DNA from: Lophium mytilinum
Taxonomy: Eukaryota; Ascomycota; Dothideomycetes; Mytilinidiales; Mytilinidiaceae
DNA length: 64,000 nucleotides
NCBI GenBank assembly: GCA_010093605.1
Contig: MU004183.1
Span: forward strand, 1,922,001 to 1,986,000
Direction of reading: 5' to 3'
A model generated the notes under the pieces. That model made no database searches, had not been told where the DNA came from, and worked only from the letters and a program-made list of their open reading frames with translations. The translations under genes were made by a program, and so were the position numbers. The stretch's first letter is position 1; each line of letters starts with the position of its first letter. Shown here one piece after another: positions 33,355 to 45,112 of the stretch.

Positions 33355-35727
33355 ATGCCCCCCAAGACGCTATCTTTTGTATACCACACCAGTTCGACAC
33401 AGGACCTAGATCATGAGACAAAGAAGCTAGTCCGTTCGCAAGCGATGATAGACTATAGACGTCGCCAACGAGAAGAGAAGCGAGGCGAGTAAATTTCTGA
33501 CATATAATGCCCGACCACTCGTCGAAACTGACTGAGGCTTCATCCAGGATTATCTTCTACTCGAGAGAAACAGTCACAGGCCATTGCTAACTTAGAAGGG
33601 GTATCAGATCATGGTACGATCCCCTTGACGACGCAACATTCAGAAGAAGCGTCTGCCGCAAAGCCAGGCTACTTCAAGTTCTCTATCAACGATGCTCCGG
33701 ACGCAGCGCCTACTCGGCTTAAGCATCAGCCCAAACCAGATCTTCCCACACGATCGTCGACAAGAGCGCGCGGACGGGTACCAGATTGTATTGCGGATGC
33801 TGCCCGCTGCCCTGACATGCAGCTTATTGGAGCCAATTCACTTAATTTTCCCAACTACGAGGTTTCCGCAAACTTTTTCCAGGAGGACCAAGCCTATCAC
33901 CTAAAAACACTACTCCCTTCAAGGCAACGTGGCCGTAAGCCCAATTGTTACCAGTCACCAGTAATAGCGTCAGACCCGTACACTTTCTCGACAATCTTTT
34001 CACATGTCGAAAACTGTACGTTCATCAAGCCTCTCATTTCAAGTAGTCTAGCCCATGCCTACGCAGCCCTCCGTCACTTGAAATGAATTCTTGCCATCCA
34101 GGTTGTATCTCTAAAAGTGCTCACTAACTCCTACTATCCAGATGTTTCTTTTCTTCAAGATTCATTCGTCTTAGTGAACGCTAAGACTGAAAAGCCAATC
34201 CCCCTACCAATCCCCCGCTACCCAGATTTATTGGTACGCCAACGACACGGTGAGACCTGCCTATTCTCAGGATGGATCCTCTCCAACGCGCATATGGATG
34301 CCCACATGGGTGCGCCAATCCAGGAGTTCCCTCATTTGCAAGCGGTCGTGTATCGCAATGTCAATGCAAGTCTAGTGCATCCTTTAGAGGGGCCAGTTGC
34401 GATGACCACTGTTGGATCGATTATCGTTATGTCGCTCTTAGAGGTGAGTTTTCAAGGCTGTCTAACCTAAAGTGGTGGGGGATATGCTAATCGTTGGCGA
34501 TTGATCAGATTCTCCGTGGCACCAACAAAGCAGACATTCACCTCGACGGCGTCGCCAGAATATTCGATCTGAACGGTGGGATAGATTCTTTCGAGGACTT
34601 CCGAATCAAGAAGATGCTGTTCATGTGAGCACCCCCTGAACCCAAAACCGACCTCATCTACGATATCTCGCCGAAAGGTCAGGCACAATTGATCATCACT
34701 GCTTGGGCCACGCCTGTAGACTCTTCGATCTTTGACTACAGATGTAAAATATGAAGTAGTGGAAAGCAGATTGCCCTACAGCGGCGTTGATCGAGCACGG
34801 TTATAGCCCAAGCAGTTGTGTATTCGTGTACCCGGATCAATGGACAAGGGCTGTACCGCAACCTGTGCAATTCTAACGTCAACTAGGATTGATATGCTCA
34901 ACGCGACAACCACGTACCACACCTCCAGATTCACTGTAACCGGTCCCCCTAACCTCAGAACCGCTTCCATACCCTACCCTGAAGATTTCTACTTCCCCAG
35001 CTCGCCTCTCATGGTTAGCGGGTGTTTCGAGAATCTGCGCCTGCACAACCCACGCTTCGCCAGTCCAGAAATGATCCAGCTCCTACAAGACGCCTTCAGC
35101 GCCACCGAACAGCTCCAACGATCCCCTGATTCCCGCTCTTTATCACTCTTCCCCACCCGCTCTGACATGCTCTGGAACCCGCTCACGACCATCGATATAT
35201 ACCAAAGCGACCCAGACACCCTCATCGGCCGCGCTGTGCAGTTAGCAGCACGCATCCACTACCGCGTCATAACGTTGCGAGTGCCCTACCACAACCCGGC
35301 GAACGACGAGGATTACACAGCTCTCCTCCAGATCTTACGTTTCGTGAACTTAGGCGCGTGGAGAGGTCTGCCGTATATTTACTTATGGGTGTATGTACCC
35401 CTTCCACTTTCTTCCATACGTTGCCTTTGAATCACCCACACGCTGACTATTGACGACCATAGCCTCCTAACCAGCCACGCTGCCTCCATCCACCGCAGCC
35501 CCTCCGGTCGCGCTTTCCTCGCCTCCGAATTGTGTAGAGTGGGCCTTAGCGTGGGGCTCTGCGACGAGTATGAAGACTTTATGCAGAACCTCTGCAATTT
35601 CCTGTGGTTGCGGCGGACAGTGGAACAGGTACAGGCGCAAAAGGAGGACGCTGCGGCGGCCGTAATCGATCCCGCGCTTTTGGGGTTAGGGGAGGATCTT
35701 ATGGGGAAGGTGTTGGGGCTGAGCTGA
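33355..35727 (+). CDS. Fungal_trans_2-type regulator-like gene, model uncertain, possibly decayed
   Basis: Recognisable pieces run in order on one strand. 33355-33488 encodes MPPKTLSFVYHT... SQAMIDYRRRQREEK, an N-terminus seen in fungal Zn-less C6-type regulators. A long frame covers about 33550-34083. 34117-34443 joins in phase 0 to 34509-34626 across a 65-bp intron and reads like the middle of a Fungal_trans_2 domain (MTTVGSIIVMSLLE then DGVARIFDLNGGIDSFEDF). 34880-35390 joins 35463-35727 in phase over a 72-bp GTATGT intron (AVQLAARIHY, GLPYIYLWV, LCDEYEDFMQNLCNFLWLRR). Last exon pairs are clean. I could not join the first exon to the second, or 34626 to 34880, without a stop, so it is either a multi-intron gene I cannot resolve or a decaying copy. 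No zinc cluster is seen. Confidence 0.5.
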
Positions 35728-36797
35728 AAACCTTGCACACTATGAGAGGAAGGGTTGCGTGGGGAGGGGGAGGGGGAGGGGGAGGGGATAGCGGTCAGTA
35801 GTTTCATTCGTCACGATTTCCCATACAGATATCCATTACCGTCAGCCTTTACATTTACCATCCACATGCACACACCTCGCTACTACGCTTCACCACCACT
35901 CTCACCCAATCAAGACCCATAGCTACCGGCCCGCACACTCTCCCTCCATAGGGAGACAGGATCGGTCTTGCTTACTCCACTGACCTCTCACTCCCCGCCA
36001 CATGTAGGCAGCAAATTCGAAGGTAAAATTTTGGGAGGGGAGATATCTTGGGCTCGAGACACAGCTAGGAAAATCTATCAGTCTCGCCAGACTGCCCGGG
36101 GAAATCCTCGTAAAGAATTAAATAACATATCTCTCTCTTGAGTATACATAACGGAGGTGTGTCTTCCTATATGAGAGAGCTCAGCGGGTGATGGACCGTG
36201 TTGGGGATTGTGCGTTTGAGAAGTAGTGGCTCGTACTACTCAATGCGCACAGCCGACGGACAGCCACCGCGGGATCTGAATGATTGGGCGACGCGTAAGT
36301 CGAGCGGTGTAGTGCTCAGCAGTCTCCCACTTAATTATGTCGCACAGTAGATGATCCTCTGCAAGTCTAGAGATGACCTATCGTTTTTCGATTTCCAATA
36401 AGATCCAAAACTCTCTCCCGTATTCCAGGCTCTACTCGTCCGTACTTCGAGGACCTTCTACGTCCGATCGCCTAAATTATTAGTGTAGGTCTCTGTTTGC
36501 ACTCCTTGCTGTTGCATAGCGTCTTCCGGAAGAACAATCAGAAATTGGAGGTGAGTATGCCGTTGTCCGTCTGACGCCTTCTGAAGTGGTCCGAAACGTT
36601 GAAAGGTTTTTCAAATCATGAGCTTACAACTCATCTAGATTCCTTCCAAACACGCTGAAGCATCTTTGACAGCGGCAAGACTGTACAATCCTGAAGTCAA
36701 ACTACCTGCGAGGGTGTCAGATTAGGGCTTCTCATCTACGCCGGAGCCCACTTCCCCCAAACTTGCCTTCTCTCACGAAAAGATACCAGGCTGCTCA
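35728..36797. other. Intergenic, promoter of the ZNFX1-like helicase
   Basis: About 1.07 kb with no coding frame of note. It begins with a G-rich (GGGGGA)n tract listed separately. The rest is the probable promoter and leader of the large helicase gene. No transposon sequence or RNA gene was recognised. Confidence 0.4.
35761..35787 (+). repeat. (GGGGGA)n tract, G-quadruplex-prone
   Basis: Five G-runs of 4-5 separated by single adenines lie just past the stop of the upstream regulator-like gene (35727). The spacing fits the G-quadruplex consensus on the plus strand. Confidence 0.8.
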
Positions 36798-39700
36798 ATG
36801 GCGGGCCGGGAGGCGGACAAGAGAAACAAGGTTCCATGCAGATACATCAACACGCCCGAAGGCTGTCACCGCAAGCCATGTCCCTATTCCCACGACCCGG
36901 ACATCATTGCCAACGCAAAGAAGAAGTTGTGCAACTTCTTCCTGAAGCCGGGCGGCTGCAACAATGGAGATTCGTGTGCCTTCTCCCATGACCTGAACGA
37001 CACCGTGCGACAGCCTCACGCCGACCCCCTGAACTCAAAGCTGTCTCAGGTGCGCCAAACCAACTGGCGCCAAGCCAGCAACACGTCTACACGGGGAGTC
37101 CTGACTACTTCTACAAATGGCGTGACACCGATACCGCCATCGGACGGTCAGCCAAACCACAAACCTCCGCTATCAGCACTTGAGACAAAGTTCCGGGAAT
37201 GGCGGTACTCCACACTAGAAAGATCACTCCGCCGCCCCCTCGGAGGGTCTATTTCACGGTTCTTTCAGGATTCCCTCAACCTGGTCAGCGGAGACGTAGC
37301 TATATTGCAAGAAACTGTCACTTGTCTAGGCTCTAATGGAGGACTTCAACGCATCACAGAGCTTCTTGCCGTTGATTTAGATGGAAGCAACGAGCACGTC
37401 ATACAAGTCTTTATGTCACGTATCTTGCCCTTCTTCCAAGCCATAACACACCCCAATGTAGTAGCCTCGGGCCTTCTGGAGACTCCTGTGTATAACATCT
37501 ATAACGCGATATTTGGCCCATTTGGGCAAAGAACGGTGAAGGTTTTCAGCTCTCTAGCGAACATATTCGACCTGCTATCAATCGAGGCTTTGGAGGCGAC
37601 ATCGGCCGTATTAGTCAAGACCGTCGACCTCAATGGGGCGGCACCAATCACGGAAGGTCTCAGTCCAGTCGTTGAAGTTCTCGCAGCTGCTTTGTTCTCG
37701 TACGGTGGGAGCCACGACGAGCGTGTTCTCCGCTCGCAGAAGAATGTTGAACGCCTAAAACGCCGGCTCGGCATTGGATCTTCAATTCCCACAGCTCAAC
37801 AGCCAATACCCGACAAGCGCAAGGCGACTTTTGATATTATACGCGATCCTCCTGGCTGGCTCTCGGGAAAAGGCCGTAGACACAACAACGACTCCGAGAA
37901 TATTCGAGATATCAGTATCTTGCCCACATCCGAAGAAATACTAAGCTCAAGGCTGGAGTATCTTCCTCCAATGGATCCATCTGAGCTACACCTTCCTGGC
38001 GTAGAAGGCTTGCTCGACCGTCATTTTCGACTCTTGCGTGAGGATACTATCGGCCAACTTCGAGATGCGATCAGGATCGAGCTACAACGGCTTCAAAATC
38101 CAACGGAAACGCAGCACAATGGACCAACAGGCCACCAGGGCGTCCGAACGCACTCTTATCCACAATTGCAGCTATCAGGTCTCAGATGCGACCAGCACAA
38201 TGGTCTAGAATTTATTGTCTACTTCAAGCAACCAAAGCAACTAGAGAAGCTGTCTGAGAAGGAACGACGTGAATGGTGGGAGCGCTCCAGGCGCCTTCAA
38301 AAAGATACTCTCGTCTGCATCGTAGATGCGAGCGGGTCCGCCATCTTTTGTATGATCGCAGATAGCTCTCAGCGCGACATGCAGCATGATGCTACTTCGT
38401 CAGAGGCGCAGAAACAGCACAAAAAACTTACGGTGCAGCCTCCTCCAGAGACCTTAGCACGTCACCCTGAATGGGCCTCTGTGACTATGCGTCCGGTCAA
38501 TACCGACGATGCCAGCACCAAGACACTTCTTTGGCGTTTTGCCGACTCCGGTGGAGGGCGCAATAGGTCACACGACCTACTGGTAGAATTTCCTGGAGTT
38601 CTTCTACCCTCCTTCCAGCCGACCCTAAAAGCACTTCAGACTATGAGCGAGTCCGCAGATCTTCCTTTTGCAGAAATCCTTCCGCCTAACACAGGAGGCA
38701 CACTCGAAGTTCCTCCTCCTGTGTACGCCCAACAGGCCGGCCACTATTTCGAACTCGACTGCATCTTGAAAGATGGACAGACATTGAGACTCTATCCCGG
38801 AGCCGCTTTTGATATCAACGCCTTACGAAGTGGATCCACACTTGACGAAGCCCAAGCAGATGCTTTAGTCGCAGCCTTGTCAAGACGGCTTGCTGCTATC
38901 CAAGGCCCTCCTGGGACTGGTAAGAGTTACACTGGTGTTTCTCTTATCAAGGTTCTCCTCGCCAACAAAATTAGAGCCAAACTAGGACCGATACTTCTGA
39001 TTACGTATACGAATCACGCCCTTGACCAAATTATGGAACATCTCAATGAGCATGGAGTAACGCAGATGATTCGCATGGGATCACGGTCTAAATCTGAGGT
39101 CCTCATCCCTCTCAATTTGCGCAATGTCGCTTCAAAAATGGAAAAGACAAAGGAAGAGAAAAGACAAACTTGGAACATCATTAGCCACTTGAAGGACGAT
39201 ATTCGCGATATCGACAATATCATTCAAAAGATTTCAAAAGTCGGAACGCCGAGGGGACTAGAGGAGTACCTAAAATCCAATCATCCTCAACATTACACTG
39301 CGTTCTTCGGGAGAGACGGGGAAGGCCACAAAGATCAAAACGGTTTTCAAGAGGTCCATCATGATCGAAGTCGTATTATTCCGGATTGGCTGAGCGGGAG
39401 ACGCGCGTTCAATTTGGCAGATTACGCAAAACTTCCAAACCCGAGTTCTCGAACTTTGATAAGTGCCCAGACGCTGCAACATAAGCCGTTGCTATTGATG
39501 ACACTACAAGAACGCCAGGCAACACACGAATATTGGCTTCGGGACGCCCGAGAAAGCCTTGAAATCAATTTTCTCTCTGCAGTAGAGCTCTACAACGAAC
39601 ACAAGAAAGAACATGATCGAATACGCAACGAATTAGATCTGAGCTGCCTTCAGCAAGCGAATGTAATCGGTGTCACCACTTCAGGCCTAGCTCGAAACAT

Positions 39701-42700
39701 CGATCTACTACGAAGACTGCAAGCAAAAGTCTTAGTATGCGAGGAAGCTGGTGAGGTGCTGGAAGCTCATGTTCTCACAGCCTTGCTTCCTTCCGTGCAA
39801 CACGCCATCCTGATTGGAGATCATCTACAACTCAGACCACAGATCCAAAATTATGAGTTGCAACATGACAATCCGCGCGGTGAGCAGTACTCTCTGGATG
39901 TCTCACTTTTCGAGCGTTTGGTCCAGCCATGGATATCGTCAACTCCCCGCCTGCCCTTTAGCACACTGGAAACTCAGCGACGCATGCATCCCTCCATAGC
40001 TCAACTCATTCGCGAGCCTCTCTATCCATTGCTCAAAGACGCTGAACTCGTGAAGGCCTACCCAGATGTTGCTGGGTTGAAGCGGAGATTGTATTGGCTC
40101 GACCACGATCATTCTGAAGCTGGTTCAGATGCAAATGATATCGTGTCAACATCTCACTCCAACGATTTCGAGGTCGAAATGACCGCATCTTTGGTCTCGC
40201 ACCTGGTTCGCCAAGGAGCGTACCAGGCCAACGATATCGCCGTTTTGACCCCCTACTTAGGCCAACTCATGAAAATAAGACGAAAACGTGCTAGCAGGTT
40301 CGAGGTTACCTTGGGTGAACGCGATGTGGATGAAATTGAAAGAGCAGGAATCTCGATGGATCAGGGTGAACGACCTACCATGGTCAAAACCACTCTTTTG
40401 AATACTCTGAAGGTGGCCACTATCGACAACTTCCAGGGCGAAGAGGCCAAAGTTGTAGTGATATCCCTCGTTCGATGCAACCCTCAAAACAAGTGCGGCT
40501 TCCTAAGGACTTCGAATCGCATAAACGTTCTGCTCTCGCGTGCCAAACACGGCATGTATATCATCGGCAACTCGCGCACCTCTTCGCACGTGCCAATGTG
40601 GTCAGACGTCATCTCAATACTTCAACGGGACGGAAATATTGGACCTATGTTAGAACTCTGTTGCCCACGCCATCAAGACACTCCCATCCGCGTCTCTTCA
40701 CCGGACGAGTTCGTCCGATTCTCTCCTGAGGGCGGTTGCGACATGAAATGCTCTCAGAGACTTTCGTGTGGACACGCCTGCCTTCAACGATGTCATTCCG
40801 CAGTTCTGCACGACGCAGTGAAGTGTTTGGAAGCTTGTACTCGGACAAAGCCAGGCTGCGAGCATCTATGCCCACTACCGTGTGGCGAGAACTGTCACGA
40901 TCGATGCCAGATTATGCTCCAAGATGTCAACGTCTTTCTTGGTTGTGGTCATAGGGTTACATCACTTCCATGTTGGCAGGCTCAGGATCCAAGTAAGATA
41001 CTCTGCACTGTCGAAGTTGAACGTAACGTTGAAGCTTGTGGTCATACGGTCAAAGTCAAGTGTCACCAGGACGTGAAGAATGCCGAGTTCCAGTGCCAGG
41101 CTCCCTGTGGCGGCGACCAGAACTGTGGACACGCTTGCAAAAAGCCATGTTACTACTGCAAAGCAAATGATGGCGACAACGGACACGGACTATGCACTCA
41201 ACCCTGCCATCGAGATTACGAGACTTGCAATCACCGATGCCAAACACCTTGTCATGGCCAGGAGCCTTGCTCGCTTTGCGACCATCCGTGCGATGTTCGT
41301 TGCAGTCATTCAAAATGCTCCAACATCTGTTCTGAGCCATGCGCTCCGTGCGCGGAACCTAGCTGTGCCTCTTGCTGTCCGCATAGCCATTGCTCTATGC
41401 CCTGCGCGGCCCCTTGCGACTGGCTTCCTTGCTCAAAGCGATGCGAGAAGACCATGGCGTGCGGGCATCAATGTGAGTGGAAACGAAACTTCCGAACGCT
41501 TCATTATATTCAGATTGCTAATTAAACGTTGTTAGGTCCCTCAGTATGTGGTGAACACTGCCCCGAAGTCAGGTACTGTCAGATCTGCGCAACAGATGAC
41601 ATCAAGAACCAGATCGTGGACTTCATCGAAATGCAAACTTACTCCGAGATTGACCTCCACGAGGATCCTTGCATCTTTCCTCAATGCAAGCATATCCTCA
41701 CCTTGAGCAGCATGGATGGAAGAATGGACTTGGCAGCCAGCTACAAACTTGGATGGAAACGGACTCCCGCTAAGCATTAAGTCATCGGAGCCTTTCTCAG
41801 ACCAACTCAAGAAGGTTCCAACTTGCCCTTCTTGTAGGGGCTCTCTACGCGACGTCTGTCGGTATGGCCGCATCGTGCGTCGTGCTCTTCTAGACGAAGG
41901 AACCAAACGATTTGCGTCATGGGCCCAAGCCACGTATATTCCGCTCGCAGAGGAATTCCACGCCGCCGAACAATCTTTGATTTTCTCGGAGAAGCTCTTT
42001 GAAGAAGCAACAACCCTCCTTGACAGATCCTTGAAGTCCTTGGAAGGCAAACGAGGGGTACAGATTAAGAACATTTGGAACGCCACTAGATCTTCAACCC
42101 GGTACGCCAAGTTCAAGACACTCCGACCCCAGCTCCTCAAGTACCTCCAAAAGGTTCGGAAAGACGAGACCCCCGTGGAGAAAGTATGGCAAATGGTGGA
42201 GGCAGCCCGCCGACGTCAAGGCAAAACTGTCCGAGAGATTGGCTTGGATAGCCAGGTTTCGCTGACTACTTTCCACATCATGGCCGATAGCCTGCTCTTG
42301 CGATGTGATATTGCCATCGTGGCCGACTTTCTCGACCAACTAGCTCAAGACCCAGCACGTTTTGTAGATGCCACGTTTTCGGTGCATCTGAAATTCAATA
42401 GGGAGGACTGTGTCCAGCTTATCGAAGCTTCTAAGACTGTAAGTAGAGTTCCGACGGTACGATGAGGCTCCGTTAGTTCCATTCATCTTATCCTTGCTTT
42501 ACGTTTCATACAGATTAGCTGCTAATATGAAACTCCAACAGGCCAGAGATTTCGAACGCGAAATAGAAGGCCATATATTCTATGCCCATTACTGCGCCCT
42601 CGAACGATCGCGTTGCCCGTCACCTGCCAGGTCGGAAGTTCTCAAACTAGACGGCGAAGCCCACATCGAACAAGCCCATGCCCTCTGCAAGCTCCATGGA

Positions 42701-43021
42701 GGCTCGCCAAAAGTTGCCGCTCTCGTCCCGGAAGTGAAGGCAGTCGAAGTGGCACTAAACGGAGGCACCTTCATTTCTACGGTCTCACCCGAGGAGCGCC
42801 TTGCCATACTCGCTGCAATGAAAAAGGAGTTCTCAGGCACGGGCCACTGGTACACTTGTATCAACGGCCACCCCTTTACTGTTGGTGAATGCGGCATGCC
42901 TATGGAAACGGCAAGATGTCCGACGTGTGGCGAGACCATAGGCGGACGTAACCACGAGGCTGTAGAAGGCGTGAGTAGAGCGGAGGAGCTCGAGATGGAG
43001 TTTGCACGGTTGAGTGTGTAG
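36798..43021 (+). CDS. ZNFX1/Hrr1/SAD-3-type NFX1 zinc-finger SF1 RNA helicase, one apparent frameshift
   Basis: Exons 36798-41472, 41536-42438 and 42542-43021 encode about 2018 residues. The N-terminus has two CCCH fingers (C14-x8-C-x4-C-x3-H and a second at about 48-70). A C-rich-free linker leads to a superfamily-1 helicase core: Walker A QGPPGTGKSYTG (about 701), motif II VCEEAGEV (about 980), GDHLQLRP (about 1006), ETQRRMHP (about 1058), DNFQGEEAKVVV (about 1210) and NVLLSRAKHG. NF-X1-type Cys-His repeats follow (about 1310-1560). The C-terminus has an RZ-type finger (GHWYTCINGHPF, GECG, CPTCGETIGG). Known: relatives act in RNAi heterochromatin (S. pombe Hrr1), meiotic silencing (Neurospora SAD-3) and antiviral or germline small-RNA pathways (ZNFX1). 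The frame changes by one base at about 41745-41756 with no possible intron there: assembly error, mutation or programmed shift. Confidence 0.88.
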
Positions 43022-43073
43022 GGTTGGCCAGCACCGCTTGGGGTGCCCTGGGGAGGTCAATGTAGGTTAGCTG

Positions 43074-43856
43074 ATAGCTTTTGCACTATTCGGCGGGAAT
43101 TTCTTTTATCATTCGGCTAGCTATGTTCAGATGCCGCGCAGCGGCATCTAAACTAATACAGGATAGGCTAGTATGCATAAATCTGCTATATCTGCTAAAT
43201 ACTAGAATCCCCTATATACAGCGCACCTGGGGACTTGCTTCTATTACGATTAATGCCCTAGGCCGATACTCTAGGGCAAAGCCGGTCCTCTATTACTATT
43301 TCAGATTACCTAGGAAAGTTAATTAGCAAGAAAGACCGCCCTATAAAGTCCATCAGCTTAATAGCAGTCTAAAATTCTAGGAGTCTTATACTGGCTTACT
43401 ATGCCTATGTGTATTCTTAGTGTTGTAATAGTGCGGTATTTATAATATATTTATAGCTCTTAAGATAGTAAATCTTATATAGCCTAGTCTAGCCCTTCTT
43501 CTTATACCTAAGAATTCAAGATTAAATCTGCCGGGCTATCTTAAGGCAGTATTAGGCGTTTTTAAGGCGGCGCTTCTTAATTATTGTATTAGAAGATTAA
43601 TTAAGTAACGCGGTGCAAATTTGGTCTATTAAAGTCAAGTACCGGTTATACTTTACTTACTTGCTTGCATGCTATTACGTTGTTATTAAATACGCTTGAT
43701 CGGTTAGCGTATAGGTGAAGGCGGTCCAGAAGTACTTTTCTTAGGCTTAATAAAATTGTGGCTACGTCTCTATATTGGCCCTACAGAGTAGGTTTCCAGA
43801 CAACACTACGAGGAGATGCAGAGGCCGATTTCGTTGTCTATAGCTTTTGCACTATT
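43074..43856. mobile_element. AT-rich island between 17-bp direct repeats, possible transposon relic
   Basis: The 17-bp sequence ATAGCTTTTGCACTATT occurs at 43074-43090 and again at 43840-43856. The 749 bp between are AT-rich and stop-laden, unlike the flanks, and begin 53 bp past the helicase stop codon. A target-site duplication around an inserted, RIP-mutated element explains this best. No transposase or polymerase motif survives, so the class is unknown. A 17-bp duplication is long for a cut-and-paste element and more like a target-primed retroposon. Confidence 0.5.
43129..43149. repeat. Perfect 9-bp hairpin, Helitron-end-like
   Basis: AGATGCCGC, a 3-nt loop GCA, then GCGGCATCT form a GC-rich perfect hairpin inside otherwise AT-rich DNA. 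On the plus strand it is followed after three bases by CTAA then T; on the minus strand a CTAG follows nine bases after the stem. Either resembles a Helitron 3' end (hairpin then CTRR). The body that would belong to it is not established. Confidence 0.45.
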
Positions 43857-44182
43857 GTGAGAAGTTGTTGAAGGGCCTCGGACGGCTGCAACCTGGTGTA
43901 GGCAGATGATAAATGTTATTTAATTTGGCTTAAGCGAAATGTCTACTTCATTAAGTGTAAGGTCTTTTGTATACATGAAGCTAAACTACAGATGGGAAAG
44001 TATAGAAGGCTTAATGAAGAGGGTAGATTGAAGGTACAAAATCCTAGTTTCTGCAGTCTCCCCTTCACTAATTTTGTACTGTGTAGAGGCATAATGCCTC
44101 ATTAGAAACTCGGATAAAATGTGAAGATTTTACCAGCCTGTTTCTCTTCTATGATCGTCCTGACCTGAAGTATCATTCGCCA
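43857..44182. other. Intergenic after the AT-rich island
   Basis: About 330 bp between the second 17-bp direct repeat and the 3' end of the F-box gene. Moderately AT-rich; no gene was recognised. Confidence 0.35.
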
Positions 44183-45112
44183 CTACATATGTGCCTCAGC
44201 CGAGTCTTCGGGACTCCAATGTCGATAGGTTTTTAGCCCTGTGTAGAGGGTTGGCCGCTCACCCCAACTCAGAGAATAGGTCACATGAATGCCACAGGGA
44301 GAGTCGATGCATGATTCCCCCGCCTTACAATGCACAAGTCTGGAAATCTCATGATCTGCTCTATGTGGTCGAGGTAAGAGCGCATATGCCAAAATCGTCG
44401 GATCGTTAACACGTAAATGATGACACGCCGGCAGAGCTATTGCGTTTAAAGCTGCCGATATCTTAGCGTGGTAGGCCTTGACTGTAGCTTTGTCTGCCGT
44501 GGCTCCTGTGAGGCTCTCCGGAATCATGGCTAGGAAGTAATGCATTCGGAGGCAGAAGGAGTCTTCGCGGTCCCACGTATCTTGATTGTTGAAGATTGAT
44601 GCACCGCACATCTGCTGGTGGTCACCATCAAACTTAGGGCTGTGATGGCTGCATCTGAATAGTAGATTGGGCAGTCCCGGGAGTAGTCCCGGGATACGCT
44701 TCATCCATAATAGGGCTTTGAGCTCGGGGCGGGTGAAGCTGCGATGTTGACAAAGCCGGACTTCAGGACAGCGGCGTGCGAGCGGGGGAGCCTGTCTTTG
44801 CTCTTCGAGGAAGCAATGGGTAGGATGGCGGGTGCCGCATAAGCTGCACCAGAGTCGTGTAGGTAATGAGCGGCGGAAGAACCCGGTTTCTAGGGCAGAC
44901 ATTTCCGTGTAATTGCACTCGTTCAGTGGGAAAGTCCCTCGTCCGAGGTCGCAAGTTTTTCGCATTTGCTGACATGTTTGGCGAAACGCTATCATGGACA
45001 CTGGTGAGAGGTGGTCGCCGATCTTGATCAGGAGCTCAGGAGGGAGTTGACAAAGACGAGACTCGTTGTAGTTGTGTAGATATGCCTCGTGTTGGCTCAT
45101 TTTGCTAGCCAT
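44183..45112 (-). CDS. F-box-like protein with Cys/His-rich region
   Basis: Intronless frame, modelled from ATG 45112 as 309 residues (MASKMSQHEAYL). An F-box-like segment follows: LCQLPPELLIKIGDHLSPVS then FRQTCQQMR (about residues 19-52), matching the 'LP.EL..I...L.....L..L...C' pattern. Downstream come Cys/His pairs (CSLCGTRHPTHCF, RCPEVRLCQHR, CSHH...C) that may bind zinc, as in some fungal F-box proteins. Known: F-box proteins recruit targets to SCF ubiquitin ligases via Skp1. The frame extends upstream to ATG 45373 (adding 87 residues), but that extension is Thr/His/Tyr-rich low complexity and more like a leader, so I chose the inner start. The target is unknown. Confidence 0.7.
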   Translation of the reverse strand: MASKMSQHEAYLHNYNESRLCQLPPELLIKIGDHLSPVSMIAFRQTCQQMRKTCDLGRGTFPLNECNYTEMSALETGFFRRSLPTRLWCSLCGTRHPTHCFLEEQRQAPPLARRCPEVRLCQHRSFTRPELKALLWMKRIPGLLPGLPNLLFRCSHHSPKFDGDHQQMCGASIFNNQDTWDREDSFCLRMHYFLAMIPESLTGATADKATVKAYHAKISAALNAIALPACHHLRVNDPTILAYALLPRPHRADHEISRLVHCKAGESCIDSPCGIHVTYSLSWGERPTLYTGLKTYRHWSPEDSAEAHM

